A stretch of DNA of 51,165 nucleotides from an uncultured Clostridiaceae bacterium (GCA_947647275.1 CANSJQ010000009.1:1-51165), one strand, 5' to 3'; positions 34,401-42,803 are shown, counted from the stretch's first letter. Made by a program: numbers and translations. The notes: generated from the letters alone by a model not told the origin.

Positions 34401-35597
34401 TTATTCAGCACTAAACATATGCTTTCTTGTCATTTCTAATAAGTTTAACTTTGTAAACTCTATTACTTGTGTTTTTGAGCGGTCTTTTTTTAAGGCTTGT
34501 TTTAAGGTTTCTAAAACTTGTTCTCTGCTTTTTGCTTCTTGCATATCTATGTAATCAATTATTATTATTCCTCCTATATCTCTTAGGCGTAGTTGCCTTG
34601 CTATTTCACAGCTTGCTTCTTCATTTACTTTTAGTACAGTTTCTTCTAAGTTTTGCTTTCCTGTGAATTTTCCTGAATTTACATCTATTGCTGTTAATGC
34701 TTCTGTTTTATCTATTGTTATAAAACCTCCACATTTAAGCCATATTTTTCTAGCACTTAATTTTTCTATTTGGTCATCTGTGTCATACATATCTAGTAAA
34801 TTATCTGTTTGTTTTAGTTCAACATTTACTTTGTTACTCTCATCAATGTTTTTTAGTATTCTTTTTATATCTTCAAGCATTTGTGTGTCATCTACAATAA
34901 CTCTTTGTATTCCATTATCAACAGTATCTAGCAAAATTTTTTCTATTATTGAATCATTTTTGTATAATACTTTTGGAATTTCATTTTCTTTTAAGCTTTC
35001 ACTTTCTTTTTTTATATGATTCCACTTTTTAATAGTTTGCTCTATATCTTTTTTTATAATATTTTCATCTTTTCCTTCAGCAGCAGTTCTAATTATTAAA
35101 CCTATATCATTTTTTATAGTTTCTTTAGCAATATTAATTAATCTTTCTCTTTCATTTTCATCTTCTATTTTTTGAGAAACTGTTATAAAATTATCTTTTG
35201 GCATAACTACAACAAATCTGCCTGGAATATGTAAGTCTGTACTTATTTTTGCTCCCTTTAAATTTGTAGCATCTTTTTTTACTTGTACTAAAATGCTAGT
35301 ATCTTTTTTTATATAGTCTTTTATATTGTATTTATCTAAATCTTCATTTTTGTTTCCAGTAATTTTGCTTATTTTGGGAAGTACATCTTTAATGTGTATA
35401 AAAGTATTTTTTTCTTCTCCTATGTCTACAAAAGCTGCTTGCATACCTGGCAATATGTCTTTTACTTTTCCTAAATATATGTTACCTTCAAGCCTTTTAC
35501 TCTCATCTCTTTCTTCGTATACTTCTTCAAGTTTTGTGTTTTCTAGTATGGCTATTGTTTTTTTATCTTCTTTTTTTGATATTAGTATTTCTTGCAT
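34401..35597 (-). CDS. rng: Ribonuclease E/G family protein lacking the zinc-link
   Basis: RNase E/G is an S1-domain endonuclease for rRNA maturation and mRNA decay. The 398-residue protein has the N-terminal S1 region (GNIYLGKVKDILPGMQAAFV), the 5'-sensor/RNase H-like part and the DNase I-like catalytic aspartates in TAIDVNSGKF and GGIIIIDYIDM. It stops just after LNLLEMTRKHMFSAE, before the CPxCxGxG zinc-link and small domain found in E. coli RNase E/G. No downstream frame continues it and no CGG is present, so the short form looks natural. Tetramer formation may differ. It is third in the hslO-pth-rng cluster. Confidence 0.88.
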   Translation of the reverse strand: MQEILISKKEDKKTIAILENTKLEEVYEERDESKRLEGNIYLGKVKDILPGMQAAFVDIGEEKNTFIHIKDVLPKISKITGNKNEDLDKYNIKDYIKKDTSILVQVKKDATNLKGAKISTDLHIPGRFVVVMPKDNFITVSQKIEDENERERLINIAKETIKNDIGLIIRTAAEGKDENIIKKDIEQTIKKWNHIKKESESLKENEIPKVLYKNDSIIEKILLDTVDNGIQRVIVDDTQMLEDIKRILKNIDESNKVNVELKQTDNLLDMYDTDDQIEKLSARKIWLKCGGFITIDKTEALTAIDVNSGKFTGKQNLEETVLKVNEEASCEIARQLRLRDIGGIIIIDYIDMQEAKSREQVLETLKQALKKDRSKTQVIEFTKLNLLEMTRKHMFSAE

Positions 35598-35610
35598 TTG
35601 TTTTTTCCTT

Positions 35611-35632
35611 CCTTCCCATTGGGAACTAATTA
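35611..35632. repeat. Fragment of family I repeat at the pth stop codon
   Basis: Minus strand TAG-TTCCCAATGGGAAGG begins at the pth stop, the same junction seen after hslO. Confidence 0.6.
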
Positions 35633-36184
35633 AACTTATTCATTGCAATATCAATTCCACTTTTTAATATTTCTATAATCGCTTCTTTTGCTTTTTCTAC
35701 TCCTTTTTCTAATTCTTTTTGCTCTTCTTCTGAAACTGCTCCTATTACGTAATTTATCATATCCCCTTCGTATTCTGGTTTCCCTATACCTACCCTAACA
35801 CGTGCAAATTCTTCTGAGCCTAATTCAGCTATTACAGATTTCATTCCGATTATGCGAACCACTACTTCCTTTTTTGCGTATTCTAATTAAGCCTGGCTCT
35901 ATGTCTATATCATCATATATTACTATTATATTTTCTAATGGTATTTTATAAAAGTTTACAACTTGAATTATTGATTTTCCACTTAAATTCATATAAGTTT
36001 GTGGTTTTAGTAAAATTACCTTTTCTCCTTCTACCATCCCATCTGCATATAATCCATCAAATTTCTTTTTGTTTACTTCTATTCCATATTTATTTGATAA
36101 TTTATTTATTACATTAAAGCCCATATTGTGCCTTGTTTTTCCATACTCTTCTTCTGGGTTTCCTAATCCAATTATTAGATACAT
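35626..36184 (-). CDS. pth: Peptidyl-tRNA hydrolase, interrupted at a CGG codon
   Basis: Pth releases peptides from prematurely dropped peptidyl-tRNAs and is essential in most bacteria. ATG at 36184 follows GGAGGCCAAA and begins MYLIIGLGNPEEEYGKTRHN; the upstream ATG lacks proper spacing. Motifs include the catalytic histidine in KTRHNMGF, LLKPQTYMNLSG, and IVIYDDIDIEPG. At 35846-35848 an in-frame CGG interrupts GSSGSHN. Skipping the C gives SHNGMKSVIAELGSEEFARV, exactly the conserved continuation, and a 185-residue protein of normal length. An essential gene broken only at this codon argues that recoding really occurs. Confidence 0.88.
35846..35848 (-). other. CGG frameshift site in pth
   Basis: Coding strand CAT AAT C GGA ATG AAA: zero frame reads Arg-Asn-Glu and reaches TGA five codons on; skipping C restores the family-conserved SHNG. 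Confidence 0.9.
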
Positions 36185-36207
36185 TTTGGCCTCCATTTTT
36201 ATTTTAC

Positions 36208-36277
36208 TTTCCAAAAGTGACGTTATACCTCATTAGGAACAGATACCCCAAAATGAAACGTCCCCAATGGGAACTAG
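36208..36277. repeat. Palindromic repeat, family I, between hslO and pth
   Basis: CCAAAAGTGACGTTATACC and CCCCAAAATGAAACGTCCCC-AATGGGAACTA match the copy at 23525-23577. It begins at the TAG stop of hslO. Confidence 0.8.
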
Positions 36278-37147
36278 TTAATCAAATTTTTTAATTCTTC
36301 TTCATTAAACTCATATTTATTATTACAAAATTGACATACTGTTTCTGCTTTTTTGTCTTCTTCTATAATTTTTTGTAGTTCTTCTTTTCCTATTGTTCGT
36401 AAGCCTCTTGCCATTTTTTCTTTGCTACAATTACATTCATATTTTGGCTCTCTTTCTTCTTGATTTAATATTTGTATATTTATATCTCCTGTAATATCTT
36501 TTGCTATGTCTAACAATGTCATATCTTCTTCTAACATTTTGCTTATTGGCATTGCTTCTTTTAGGCGATTTTCTAATATGAATAGTTCATCTTCTGTTGC
36601 ATCTGGCATGGCGCTTACTATGAAACCTCCTGCCTTTTTTACTCCGTTTTTATTTACTAATACTCCTAATGCTACTGCTGTATTTTTTTGTTCTGATGTG
36701 TAATAGTAATTTGCGAAGTCTTCTGCTATTTCTCCTGTTACTATTTTTGACATTCCTATATATGGATCTCTTAAACCAATATCTTTTATTACATATAAGA
36801 AGCCGTCATTTCCTACTGCTTCTCCTACATTTAGTTTTCCATCTTCTCTTAATGGTACTTCTACTTGTGGGTTTGCTACATATCCTCTTACTTTTCCGTG
36901 TGCTGTCTGCTGTTACTGTTATTGCTCCTATTGGTCCATTTGCTCTTATTTGAAGTGTTACACTATCTTCTTCTGATTTAAATCCACTTGCCATAAGAGC
37001 TCCCATAGTTAATACTCTTCCAAGTACTGCTGTTGCTACTGGGCTTAAGTCGTGTACTTTTCTTGCTTCTTCTACTAAGTTTGTAGTTTCTACACATGTT
37101 ATATTTATTTTTCCATTATATGCTAAAAATTTTTGTATTTTATTCAC
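36274..37147 (-). CDS. hslO: Redox-regulated chaperone Hsp33, interrupted at a CGG codon
   Basis: Hsp33 is a holdase activated by oxidation, with a zinc centre as its redox switch. The GTG at 37147 follows AAGGAGGAAACAAA. The N-terminal domain has KIQKFLAYNGKINITCVETT and HDLSPVATAVLGRVLTMGAL. The frame breaks at CGG (36896-36898) after VTADST. Skipping the C gives GKVRGYVANPQVEVPLREDG and joins to MSKIVTGEIAEDFANYYYTS. The C-terminal zinc centre CNC...CQFC is intact. The joined protein has 290 residues, the usual size, with no second lesion. First gene of the hslO-pth-rng cluster. Confidence 0.88.
36896..36898 (-). other. CGG frameshift site in hslO
   Basis: Coding strand AGC ACA C GGA AAA GTA: skipping C yields STGKVRGYV; zero frame becomes basic nonsense (RKSKRICSKPTSR) ending 30 codons later. 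Confidence 0.88.
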
Positions 37148-37199
37148 TTTGTTTCCTCCTTAATGTTCTATAATTGTTAAAGTACAATTATTCGATTTA

Positions 37200-37598
37200 T
37201 TATTTAATATCTTTAATTACTTTTTTGAACATTTCTTTCCAATTTTCAAATGTTAGTGTATTTAAAGCTTCGCCGAAATCACACCATTTAATATTTTGTA
37301 TTTCACTTTCTTGTATTATTATTTCTTCACTTTTTGGTGTTGCTATATATAATACTGTAGTTTTATCTATCTCATCTTTTATAATATAATTTAGTGTATA
37401 TCTTTTTTGCTCATCTATTTCAACCTCTAATCCTACTTCTTCCTTTACTTCTCTTAATGCTGTTTGTATCTCATTTTCTCCTTCTTCCATATGACCTTTG
37501 GGAAATCCCCAAAAATTTCTATTTTTTTCATATACTAATAAAACTTTTCTATTTTTTATAATAATGCATCCACAGCTTTTTTCTTTTCTTAATTTCAT
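37200..37598 (-). CDS. Nudix hydrolase (Ap4A/NTP-type)
   Basis: Nudix enzymes cleave nucleoside diphosphate derivatives. The 132-residue protein has a complete Nudix box (GHMEEGENEIQTALREVKEE followed by VGL). Preceding FWGFPKGH is typical of diadenosine-polyphosphate or similar housecleaning hydrolases. ATG at 37598 follows TAGGAGATATT. Substrate not determined. Confidence 0.85.
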   Translation of the reverse strand: MKLRKEKSCGCIIIKNRKVLLVYEKNRNFWGFPKGHMEEGENEIQTALREVKEEVGLEVEIDEQKRYTLNYIIKDEIDKTTVLYIATPKSEEIIIQESEIQNIKWCDFGEALNTLTFENWKEMFKKVIKDIK

Positions 37599-37922
37599 AA
37601 TATCTCCTAGTTATTTACTGTTTTTTTAATATGTTGCTATTATACCATAAATAAATCCCTAAATCAAACTATTTCTAGTTATCTTTAAGGATTTACTTAA
37701 ATATACTATTTTTTATTCCTTTTAGAAGTGTTCCTGCAATACCATTATCTATTACTCCTTTTAAGGTATTTCTTACATCTTTTTATTTTTATAATAACAT
37801 AACTTCTAATATTTATCAATTAATTTTATTTTTTGGCACAAAGTTATTGACAATTTAATATACTTAGTATTATAATGTTAATATCATAAAGTTAATAAGT
37901 ATATATTAAAGGAGGAATTATT
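37599..37922. other. Divergent intergenic region between Nudix gene and pncB
   Basis: About 320 bp. It holds the pncB promoter and, on the minus strand around 37700-37790, a 28-codon stop-to-stop frame (reads DVRNTLKGVIDNGIAGTLLK) without a start codon, perhaps the relic of a gene 3' end. Nothing else recognised. Confidence 0.4.
37847..37876 (+). promoter_or_regulatory. Promoter of pncB
   Basis: TTGACA (37847-37852), 18-bp spacer, TATAAT (37871-37876). ATATACTTA and TAAGTATAT around it form a wide inverted repeat that could bind a regulator. Confidence 0.75.
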
Positions 37923-39356
37923 ATGAATAATAAATTAGAATTAGTCGCGGATTTTTACGAATTTACCATGTCAAATGGTTATTTTGTTAAAAACATGAAT
38001 AACAAACTAGCATACTTTGATGTATTTTTTAGAAGAATACCAGACGGCGGTGGGTATGTTATAGTTGCTGGTTTGGAGCAAGTTATTAACTATATTAAAA
38101 ATTTAAAATTTACAGAAGATGATATTGAGTATTTAAGAAAACAAAATAAATTTTCAGAAGATTTTTTACAGTATTTAAAAAACTTTAAATTTACTGGAGA
38201 TATTTGGGCTATTCCTGAAGGAACTATTGTATTTCCTAATGAGGCTTTGCTTACTGTTAGAGCTCCTATGATTGAGGCTCAAATTTTGGAAACAATGCTT
38301 TTACTTACTATTAATCACCAAAGCTTAATTGCTACTAAAACAAGTAGAATTGTAAATGCTGCCAAAAATATTCCAGTTATGGAATTTGGTGCTAGACGTG
38401 CTCATGGAATTGACGCTGCTGTTTCTGGTGCTAGAGCTTCTATTATTGGCGGAGCTGTTGGAACTTCTTGCACTATTTCCGCAAAAGAATTTGATGTTCC
38501 TGCAAGTGGAACTATGGCACACAGCTGGATTCAAAGTTTCGACTCTGAATATGAAGCTTTTAAGGCTTATGCTGAAATTTACCCTACTGATTGCACACTT
38601 CTAATTGACACTTATAATACAATAGAAAGTGGTCTTCCTAATGCTATTAAAGTATTTAATGAAGTATTAAAACCACAAGGAATTCGTCCAAAGGCTGTAA
38701 GGTTAGATAGTGGAGATTTAGCTTATCTATCTAAAAAAGTTAGAAAAATATTAGATGAAAATGGTTACCCTGATTGTAAAATTTGTGCTACAAACTCTTT
38801 AGATGAATATTCTATAACATCTTTATTAGAACAAGAAGCAAAAATTGATAGCTTTGGTGTAGGTGAAAACTTAATTACAGCTAAGAGTGAGCCTGTTTTT
38901 GGTGGAGTATATAAATTAGTTGCTATGGAAGAAGATTCAGTAATTACTCCTAAAATTAAAGTTAGTGAAACAGCTATAAAAGTAACAAACCCTGGATATA
39001 AAAAAGTTTATCGTTTTTATGATAAAGATACCAAAAAAGCTTTAGCAGATGTTATAACTTTAGCAGATGAAGTCATTCCAAAAGATAACTATACAATATT
39101 TGACCCACAAAACCCTTGGAAAAAGAAAACACTTACAAACTACACAGTTAGAGCTTTACATGAAAAAATATTCGAGAATGGAAAATTAGTTTATAAAAAC
39201 CCTACATTAAAAGAAATTGCAAAATATGCTAAAAAAGAACTTGATACTATGTGGGATGAAGTTAAAAGATTAGAAAAACCACATGAATACTATGTTGATT
39301 TATCTAAGAATTTATGGACACTTAAGAATGATATGTTAAATAATATTTATTTTTAA
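37923..39356 (+). CDS. pncB: Nicotinate phosphoribosyltransferase
   Basis: PncB makes nicotinate mononucleotide from nicotinate and PRPP in NAD salvage. The 477-residue protein opens LVADFYEFTMSNGYFVKNMN and has FRRIPDGGGYVIVAGLEQVI, MEFGARRAHG with the catalytic region, GTSCTISAKEFDVPASGTMA with the phosphohistidine-type AHSW, and VRLDSGDLAYLSKKVRKIL. Size and order match the family. It carries an AAAGGAGG site and own promoter. A hairpin follows, then the radical SAM-Nudix operon, suggesting NAD-linked control of that operon. Confidence 0.93.
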   Translation: MNNKLELVADFYEFTMSNGYFVKNMNNKLAYFDVFFRRIPDGGGYVIVAGLEQVINYIKNLKFTEDDIEYLRKQNKFSEDFLQYLKNFKFTGDIWAIPEGTIVFPNEALLTVRAPMIEAQILETMLLLTINHQSLIATKTSRIVNAAKNIPVMEFGARRAHGIDAAVSGARASIIGGAVGTSCTISAKEFDVPASGTMAHSWIQSFDSEYEAFKAYAEIYPTDCTLLIDTYNTIESGLPNAIKVFNEVLKPQGIRPKAVRLDSGDLAYLSKKVRKILDENGYPDCKICATNSLDEYSITSLLEQEAKIDSFGVGENLITAKSEPVFGGVYKLVAMEEDSVITPKIKVSETAIKVTNPGYKKVYRFYDKDTKKALADVITLADEVIPKDNYTIFDPQNPWKKKTLTNYTVRALHEKIFENGKLVYKNPTLKEIAKYAKKELDTMWDEVKRLEKPHEYYVDLSKNLWTLKNDMLNNIYF

Positions 39357-39430
39357 GCTTGATTATTAGTTTATATAAAATTATTTAAGTAACTTATGAT
39401 GTTAAGGAATCAAAATCATTTTAAGATATA

Positions 39431-39489
39431 GGCTATTGTTTTCTTAGCTCTTCTTCTTCTCATTTAAAGAGCTAAGAAAATAATAAGCC
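39431..39489 (+). promoter_or_regulatory. Long hairpin before the radical SAM-Nudix operon
   Basis: GGCTATTGTTTTCTTAGCTCTT pairs with AAAGAGCTAAGAAAATAATAAGCC. It lies between pncB and the next gene, 45 bp before its start, without a strong U-run. It may be the pncB terminator or an attenuator or RNA-binding element for the operon. Confidence 0.55.
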
Positions 39490-39533
39490 TTACATTTTTA
39501 AATTTTATATTATAAGAAAGGATCATAATTGTT

Positions 39534-40787
39534 ATGTTTAATTTAGAAATTAAAACTTCAGATTTTATTCATATAATGGTTACAAACAGATGTAACAGAC
39601 GTTGCCCATTTTGTTTTGACGAAAATAGAAAATTTGGTAAAGATATCACAAAAGAAAATTTCTTAAAAATATTAGATAAAGCAAAAGAGAATAATATCAA
39701 AGAAGCTTGTATATTAGGTGGAGAGCCACTTTTACATCCAGATATTGTTTGGCTTTGCAAAACATGTAAAGAATATGGTTTTACAACAATTATTACAACA
39801 AATTATGCTAAACCAAAATTACTAAAAGAATGTGATAAATATTTAGATAGTATTAATATATCTTACTATGATCAGAAAGAATTACCTAATCCAAAAGATT
39901 ATACTGCTGATATTTCTTTATCTGCCCTTATTTATAAAGGCAGACTAGACAATAAAAAGGATTTAGATGATTTCATAGATAAGTATAAGGATAAATTTCA
40001 CCTTAGATTGGCAACTTTGGAACCAACACCTAGATTTCCTAAACAATTATGTGATGTCTCAGAATTTTTAGATACTCTAGAATATGACTCAAAAACAAGT
40101 TTATTTGGTCAAATAGAAGCAGATATTTATAGAGGAGTAACTATTAAAAGACATGATATATCACTACCAAAATTTGAACAACCTTTTTCTTTTAATGGTC
40201 ATGTTACTGGAGATTACGACAGATCTTGGACTGATAAATATATAACAGAAGAAAGAGGAACAATTCAATATTCTTCCCCAATAGGTGATATAAGATCATA
40301 TGAAGAATATGATGCTCTTGCTAAAAAACTTCATAAAGTATATATTTATGACCAAGGAGAATATGTAACTGGCATTTTATATAATAAATCTGTAAATAAA
40401 TATGTTATGGTTAGTCAATATAGATATGGAATAGACAAATTTAATACTGAATTTCCAGGTGGTAGTAAAGATTATTTAGAAGACCCTTATGATGCTTTTA
40501 TTAGAGAAATAAAAGAAGAAACAGGTTATAATATTCAAAAAAATAATATTAAATTACTAGGTCAGTATTATCAAAATGTAGGAAATAGTAAAGGTAAGGT
40601 ATACATTTTCTATGCAGAAACTAGTAATGATGAATTAAAAGAACAACAATTAGATGAATTTGAACATATACAAGTTGTTAATATGAATTCTGATGAGCTA
40701 GAAAACTATGTAGAACGAAATTCTTATTTATTAACTCAATATACTTATTTAAAATATAAGGAGGCTAATCATGAAAGATTATCTTAG
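39534..40787 (+). CDS. Radical SAM-Nudix fusion protein
   Basis: The N-terminal half is a radical SAM domain: NRCNRRCPFCFDENRKFG gives CxxxCxxC for the 4Fe-4S cluster, and ACILGGEPLLHPDIVWL is the GGEP motif. From about residue 270 a full Nudix domain follows (YVMVSQYRYGIDKFNTEFPG, then GGSKDYLEDPYDAFIREIKE-ETGY), like ADP-ribose/NDP-sugar pyrophosphatases. 417 residues. The gene overlaps the next start by 17 bp, so it is tightly coupled to the methyltransferase-like gene and pnuC. Combining radical chemistry with a nucleotide-diphosphate hydrolase suggests modification of a nucleotide-derived metabolite. I know no characterised protein of this plan. Confidence 0.8.
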   Translation: MFNLEIKTSDFIHIMVTNRCNRRCPFCFDENRKFGKDITKENFLKILDKAKENNIKEACILGGEPLLHPDIVWLCKTCKEYGFTTIITTNYAKPKLLKECDKYLDSINISYYDQKELPNPKDYTADISLSALIYKGRLDNKKDLDDFIDKYKDKFHLRLATLEPTPRFPKQLCDVSEFLDTLEYDSKTSLFGQIEADIYRGVTIKRHDISLPKFEQPFSFNGHVTGDYDRSWTDKYITEERGTIQYSSPIGDIRSYEEYDALAKKLHKVYIYDQGEYVTGILYNKSVNKYVMVSQYRYGIDKFNTEFPGGSKDYLEDPYDAFIREIKEETGYNIQKNNIKLLGQYYQNVGNSKGKVYIFYAETSNDELKEQQLDEFEHIQVVNMNSDELENYVERNSYLLTQYTYLKYKEANHERLS

Positions 40788-41553
40788 TATTTTAAATAAA
40801 TTAGAATATAAAAGTCAAAAATCATTATCTGACGATAACTTAGAGTGGATATGTAGTTTAATAGAACACTATAAACCAAAAAGATTGTTAGAAATAGGAG
40901 TTTCAACTGGTGGTTCAACTTCAGTATATTTGAATTGTATAAAAGAATTAGGCTTAGAAACAGAATTAGTAAGTATAGATTCTGAAAAAATTGCTACTTA
41001 TAAACCTAACAAACCTGCTATTGGCTCTGAAATTTATATGTTAAAAGATTATTTAGATTTAACAAATTTTAATTTAATAACTGGTAAACTTGTTCCAGAG
41101 GTAGCTCATGATATTGGAATATTCGATATGATAATTATAGATACTGTCCATTTTATTCCTGGAGAAGTTTTAGACATTTTATGCTTAAAAAATAACATAC
41201 ATAAAGGTACTATATTAATTTTAGATGATATTAATATTGAAAGTAGATATCCAAATTTGTATAAGCAAAACTTAAATAGTACTTCCTCAAATGCAATGAT
41301 ATTATCTTCTCTAAATGGAGAATTGTTATTTCCAAATACAATATTTCCAGAGATAGGTGGAATAATTCTAGAAGATAACTCTTTTGATGAAACTAAACTT
41401 TTATTGTGCTTATGCCATAAATGGAACTCTGATATTTTAGAATATAAAGAACAGTACTTTAGTCAAATAGAAAAAATATATGGAAAAGATTTCTTATTAA
41501 AATTAGAAGTTATATATGATAAATATAAATATTCTAACTTTAATTTATCTTAA
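40771..41553 (+). CDS. Class I SAM-dependent methyltransferase-like protein
   Basis: A 260-residue Rossmann-fold protein: RLLEIGVSTGGSTSVYLNCI is motif I, ELVSIDSE motif II, FDMIIIDTVH and GTILILDDI follow, as in CmcI-like and O-methyltransferases. The ATG lies after AAGGAGG, within the 3' end of the radical SAM-Nudix gene. The acceptor is unknown; context suggests a pyridine- or nucleotide-derived substrate. Confidence 0.7.
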   Translation: MKDYLSILNKLEYKSQKSLSDDNLEWICSLIEHYKPKRLLEIGVSTGGSTSVYLNCIKELGLETELVSIDSEKIATYKPNKPAIGSEIYMLKDYLDLTNFNLITGKLVPEVAHDIGIFDMIIIDTVHFIPGEVLDILCLKNNIHKGTILILDDINIESRYPNLYKQNLNSTSSNAMILSSLNGELLFPNTIFPEIGGIILEDNSFDETKLLLCLCHKWNSDILEYKEQYFSQIEKIYGKDFLLKLEVIYDKYKYSNFNLS

Positions 41554-41573
41554 ATTGAAATAGGAGAAACAAT

Positions 41574-42263
41574 ATGAAAGTAACAAAAAAATTAATATTA
41601 GAACTAAAATCTTTAAAAACTTTTGATATGATATGGCTTATTTTATGTACTATTGCAATAACTATTATATCAATAAATACTAATAATAGTATTCTAGCGG
41701 TTATTGCTTCTATTATGGGGGTAATATATGTAATTTTAAATGGGTGTAGGCTATCAGTTGCCTTTCTATTTGGTATAGTAAATACATTTTTGTATGGAAT
41801 TGTATCATATCAAAATGGTTTGTATGGTGACTTTATGCTAAATATATTTTATTCATGCCCTTGCTGTATCGTAGGTTTACTTGCTTGGTTTAAAGCAAGT
41901 AAAGAAACTGCTACTGCAAATATATCTTCTTTTAAAATAAAGGGAAGAATAATATTTGCATTACTAGTAATTTTAGCAATTATTATATATGGAACTATTC
42001 TATATAATTTACATGATACTCAACCATATTTGGATGCTACAACCACAGTATTAAGTGTAAGTGCATATATTTGTTTAATATTACGAAAAAAAGAAGTATG
42101 GTATTTATTTAATATTTCAAACATCTTATCTATTTTAATGTGGGGAATAAATTATTCACATAGTGATGCTAATTTATCAATATTATTTATGTACGTTATA
42201 TATACCGCTAACTCACTACTAAATACAGTAAAGTGGGAGTTAGCTAATAAAACAAAATCTTAA
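41574..42263 (+). CDS. pnuC: PnuC-family vitamin/nucleoside transporter
   Basis: PnuC proteins carry nicotinamide riboside (or thiamine, riboflavin) into cells by facilitated diffusion. The 229-residue protein has seven hydrophobic spans with the family features GCRLSVAFLFGIVNTFLYGI, YGDFMLNIFY and the late LSILMWGINYSHSDANL. AGGAGAAACA precedes the ATG. It ends the operon after the radical SAM-Nudix and methyltransferase genes; a bidirectional terminator follows. Neighbouring NAD genes favour a pyridine nucleoside as cargo. Confidence 0.8.
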   Translation: MKVTKKLILELKSLKTFDMIWLILCTIAITIISINTNNSILAVIASIMGVIYVILNGCRLSVAFLFGIVNTFLYGIVSYQNGLYGDFMLNIFYSCPCCIVGLLAWFKASKETATANISSFKIKGRIIFALLVILAIIIYGTILYNLHDTQPYLDATTTVLSVSAYICLILRKKEVWYLFNISNILSILMWGINYSHSDANLSILFMYVIYTANSLLNTVKWELANKTKS

Positions 42264-42285
42264 CTCAAGAATAATATCTTCAAAT

Positions 42286-42322
42286 AAAAAACCTCTCTAT
42301 ACTATATGTTGAGAGGTTTTTA
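42286..42322. terminator. Bidirectional terminator after pnuC
   Basis: AAAAAACCTCTC pairs with GAGAGGTTTTT, shared by pnuC and the convergent small membrane gene. Confidence 0.85.
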
Positions 42323-42329
42323 ATTCTAT

Positions 42330-42491
42330 TTAATTTTCAGGATAATACTTTTCAAATTTTATATTATCTAAATTTACATTTTCATTATCCTCAAATGCCA
42401 ATCTTGGAAATACTTTTGCTCTTATATCACAATATACAAAGTATAAAACAATGCTAACTGCTACTATTACTCCAACAATTAATAATCCCAT
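42330..42491 (-). CDS. 53-residue single-span membrane protein
   Basis: ATG at 42491 follows GGAGGTAACAAT. The peptide starts MGLLIVGVIVAVSIVLYFVY, a clear membrane helix, then DIRAKVFPRLAFEDNENVNL and an acidic/aromatic tail ending PEN. It is second in a short transcription unit from the promoter at 42804-42832. Too small for usual gene finders. Function unknown; signals are all of good quality. Confidence 0.7.
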   Translation of the reverse strand: MGLLIVGVIVAVSIVLYFVYCDIRAKVFPRLAFEDNENVNLDNIKFEKYYPEN

Positions 42492-42522
42492 ATTGTTACC
42501 TCCTTGCAGTCATTTTTTTCGT

Positions 42523-42738
42523 TTATGCATAATAGTCAACATTTTTTAATTCTACTTCTAACTTAGGAGTATTTTTAATTGCTTCGGTAACTTTTTCCTC
42601 GCTATTATCTTCCTCTTTATTGTTTTGTTTAGATACTTCATAGTCTAAGTTTGAACTTTAAAAAGCCTTATCTAAAATTTCCTTAAGTGTTTTCTTTTCT
42701 CTGGTTGGATTAATAAATCCTATAGTTCCCTTTTTCAT
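42523..42738 (-). pseudogene. Small ORF interrupted by an in-frame TAA
   Basis: ATG at 42738 after AAGGAGGAAGAAT starts MKKGTIGFINPTREKKTLKE and stops at TAA (42658-42660) after 26 codons. The same frame continues cleanly for 44 more coding-like codons (SSNLDYEVSKQNNKEEDNSE, ending KNVDYYA) to a second TAA at 42523. This looks like one 71-residue charged protein with a nonsense change, or a genuine 26-residue peptide with a relic tail. No start codon exists for the second part. Confidence 0.55.
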
Positions 42739-42803
42739 ATTCTTCCTCCTTCAAATAATTATTCTCTGGTTATTAAACAACATATCTCTACTTCATAAGC
42801 TAT

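Noticed and set aside
8466..36898. CGG reassigned to another amino acid such as Trp or Gln
   Set aside because: A changed meaning would not repair the frame. All five breaks need one base removed, and in the four intact genes Arg fits the context.
8466..36898. Simple decay of pseudogenes
   Set aside because: Five unrelated decaying sites would not all lie on one codon in one phase, and pth, an essential gene, is among them. Systematic sequencing error is not excluded and is kept as the main alternative.
8466..36898. Classical P-site +1 slippage as in prfB
   Set aside because: The preceding codons share no slippery motif and would re-pair poorly after a +1 move; no upstream Shine-Dalgarno-like stimulator is common to the sites.
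37700..37790. 28-codon stop-to-stop frame upstream of pncB
   Set aside because: It reads like protein but has no start codon or partner; listed only as a possible relic in the intergenic entry.
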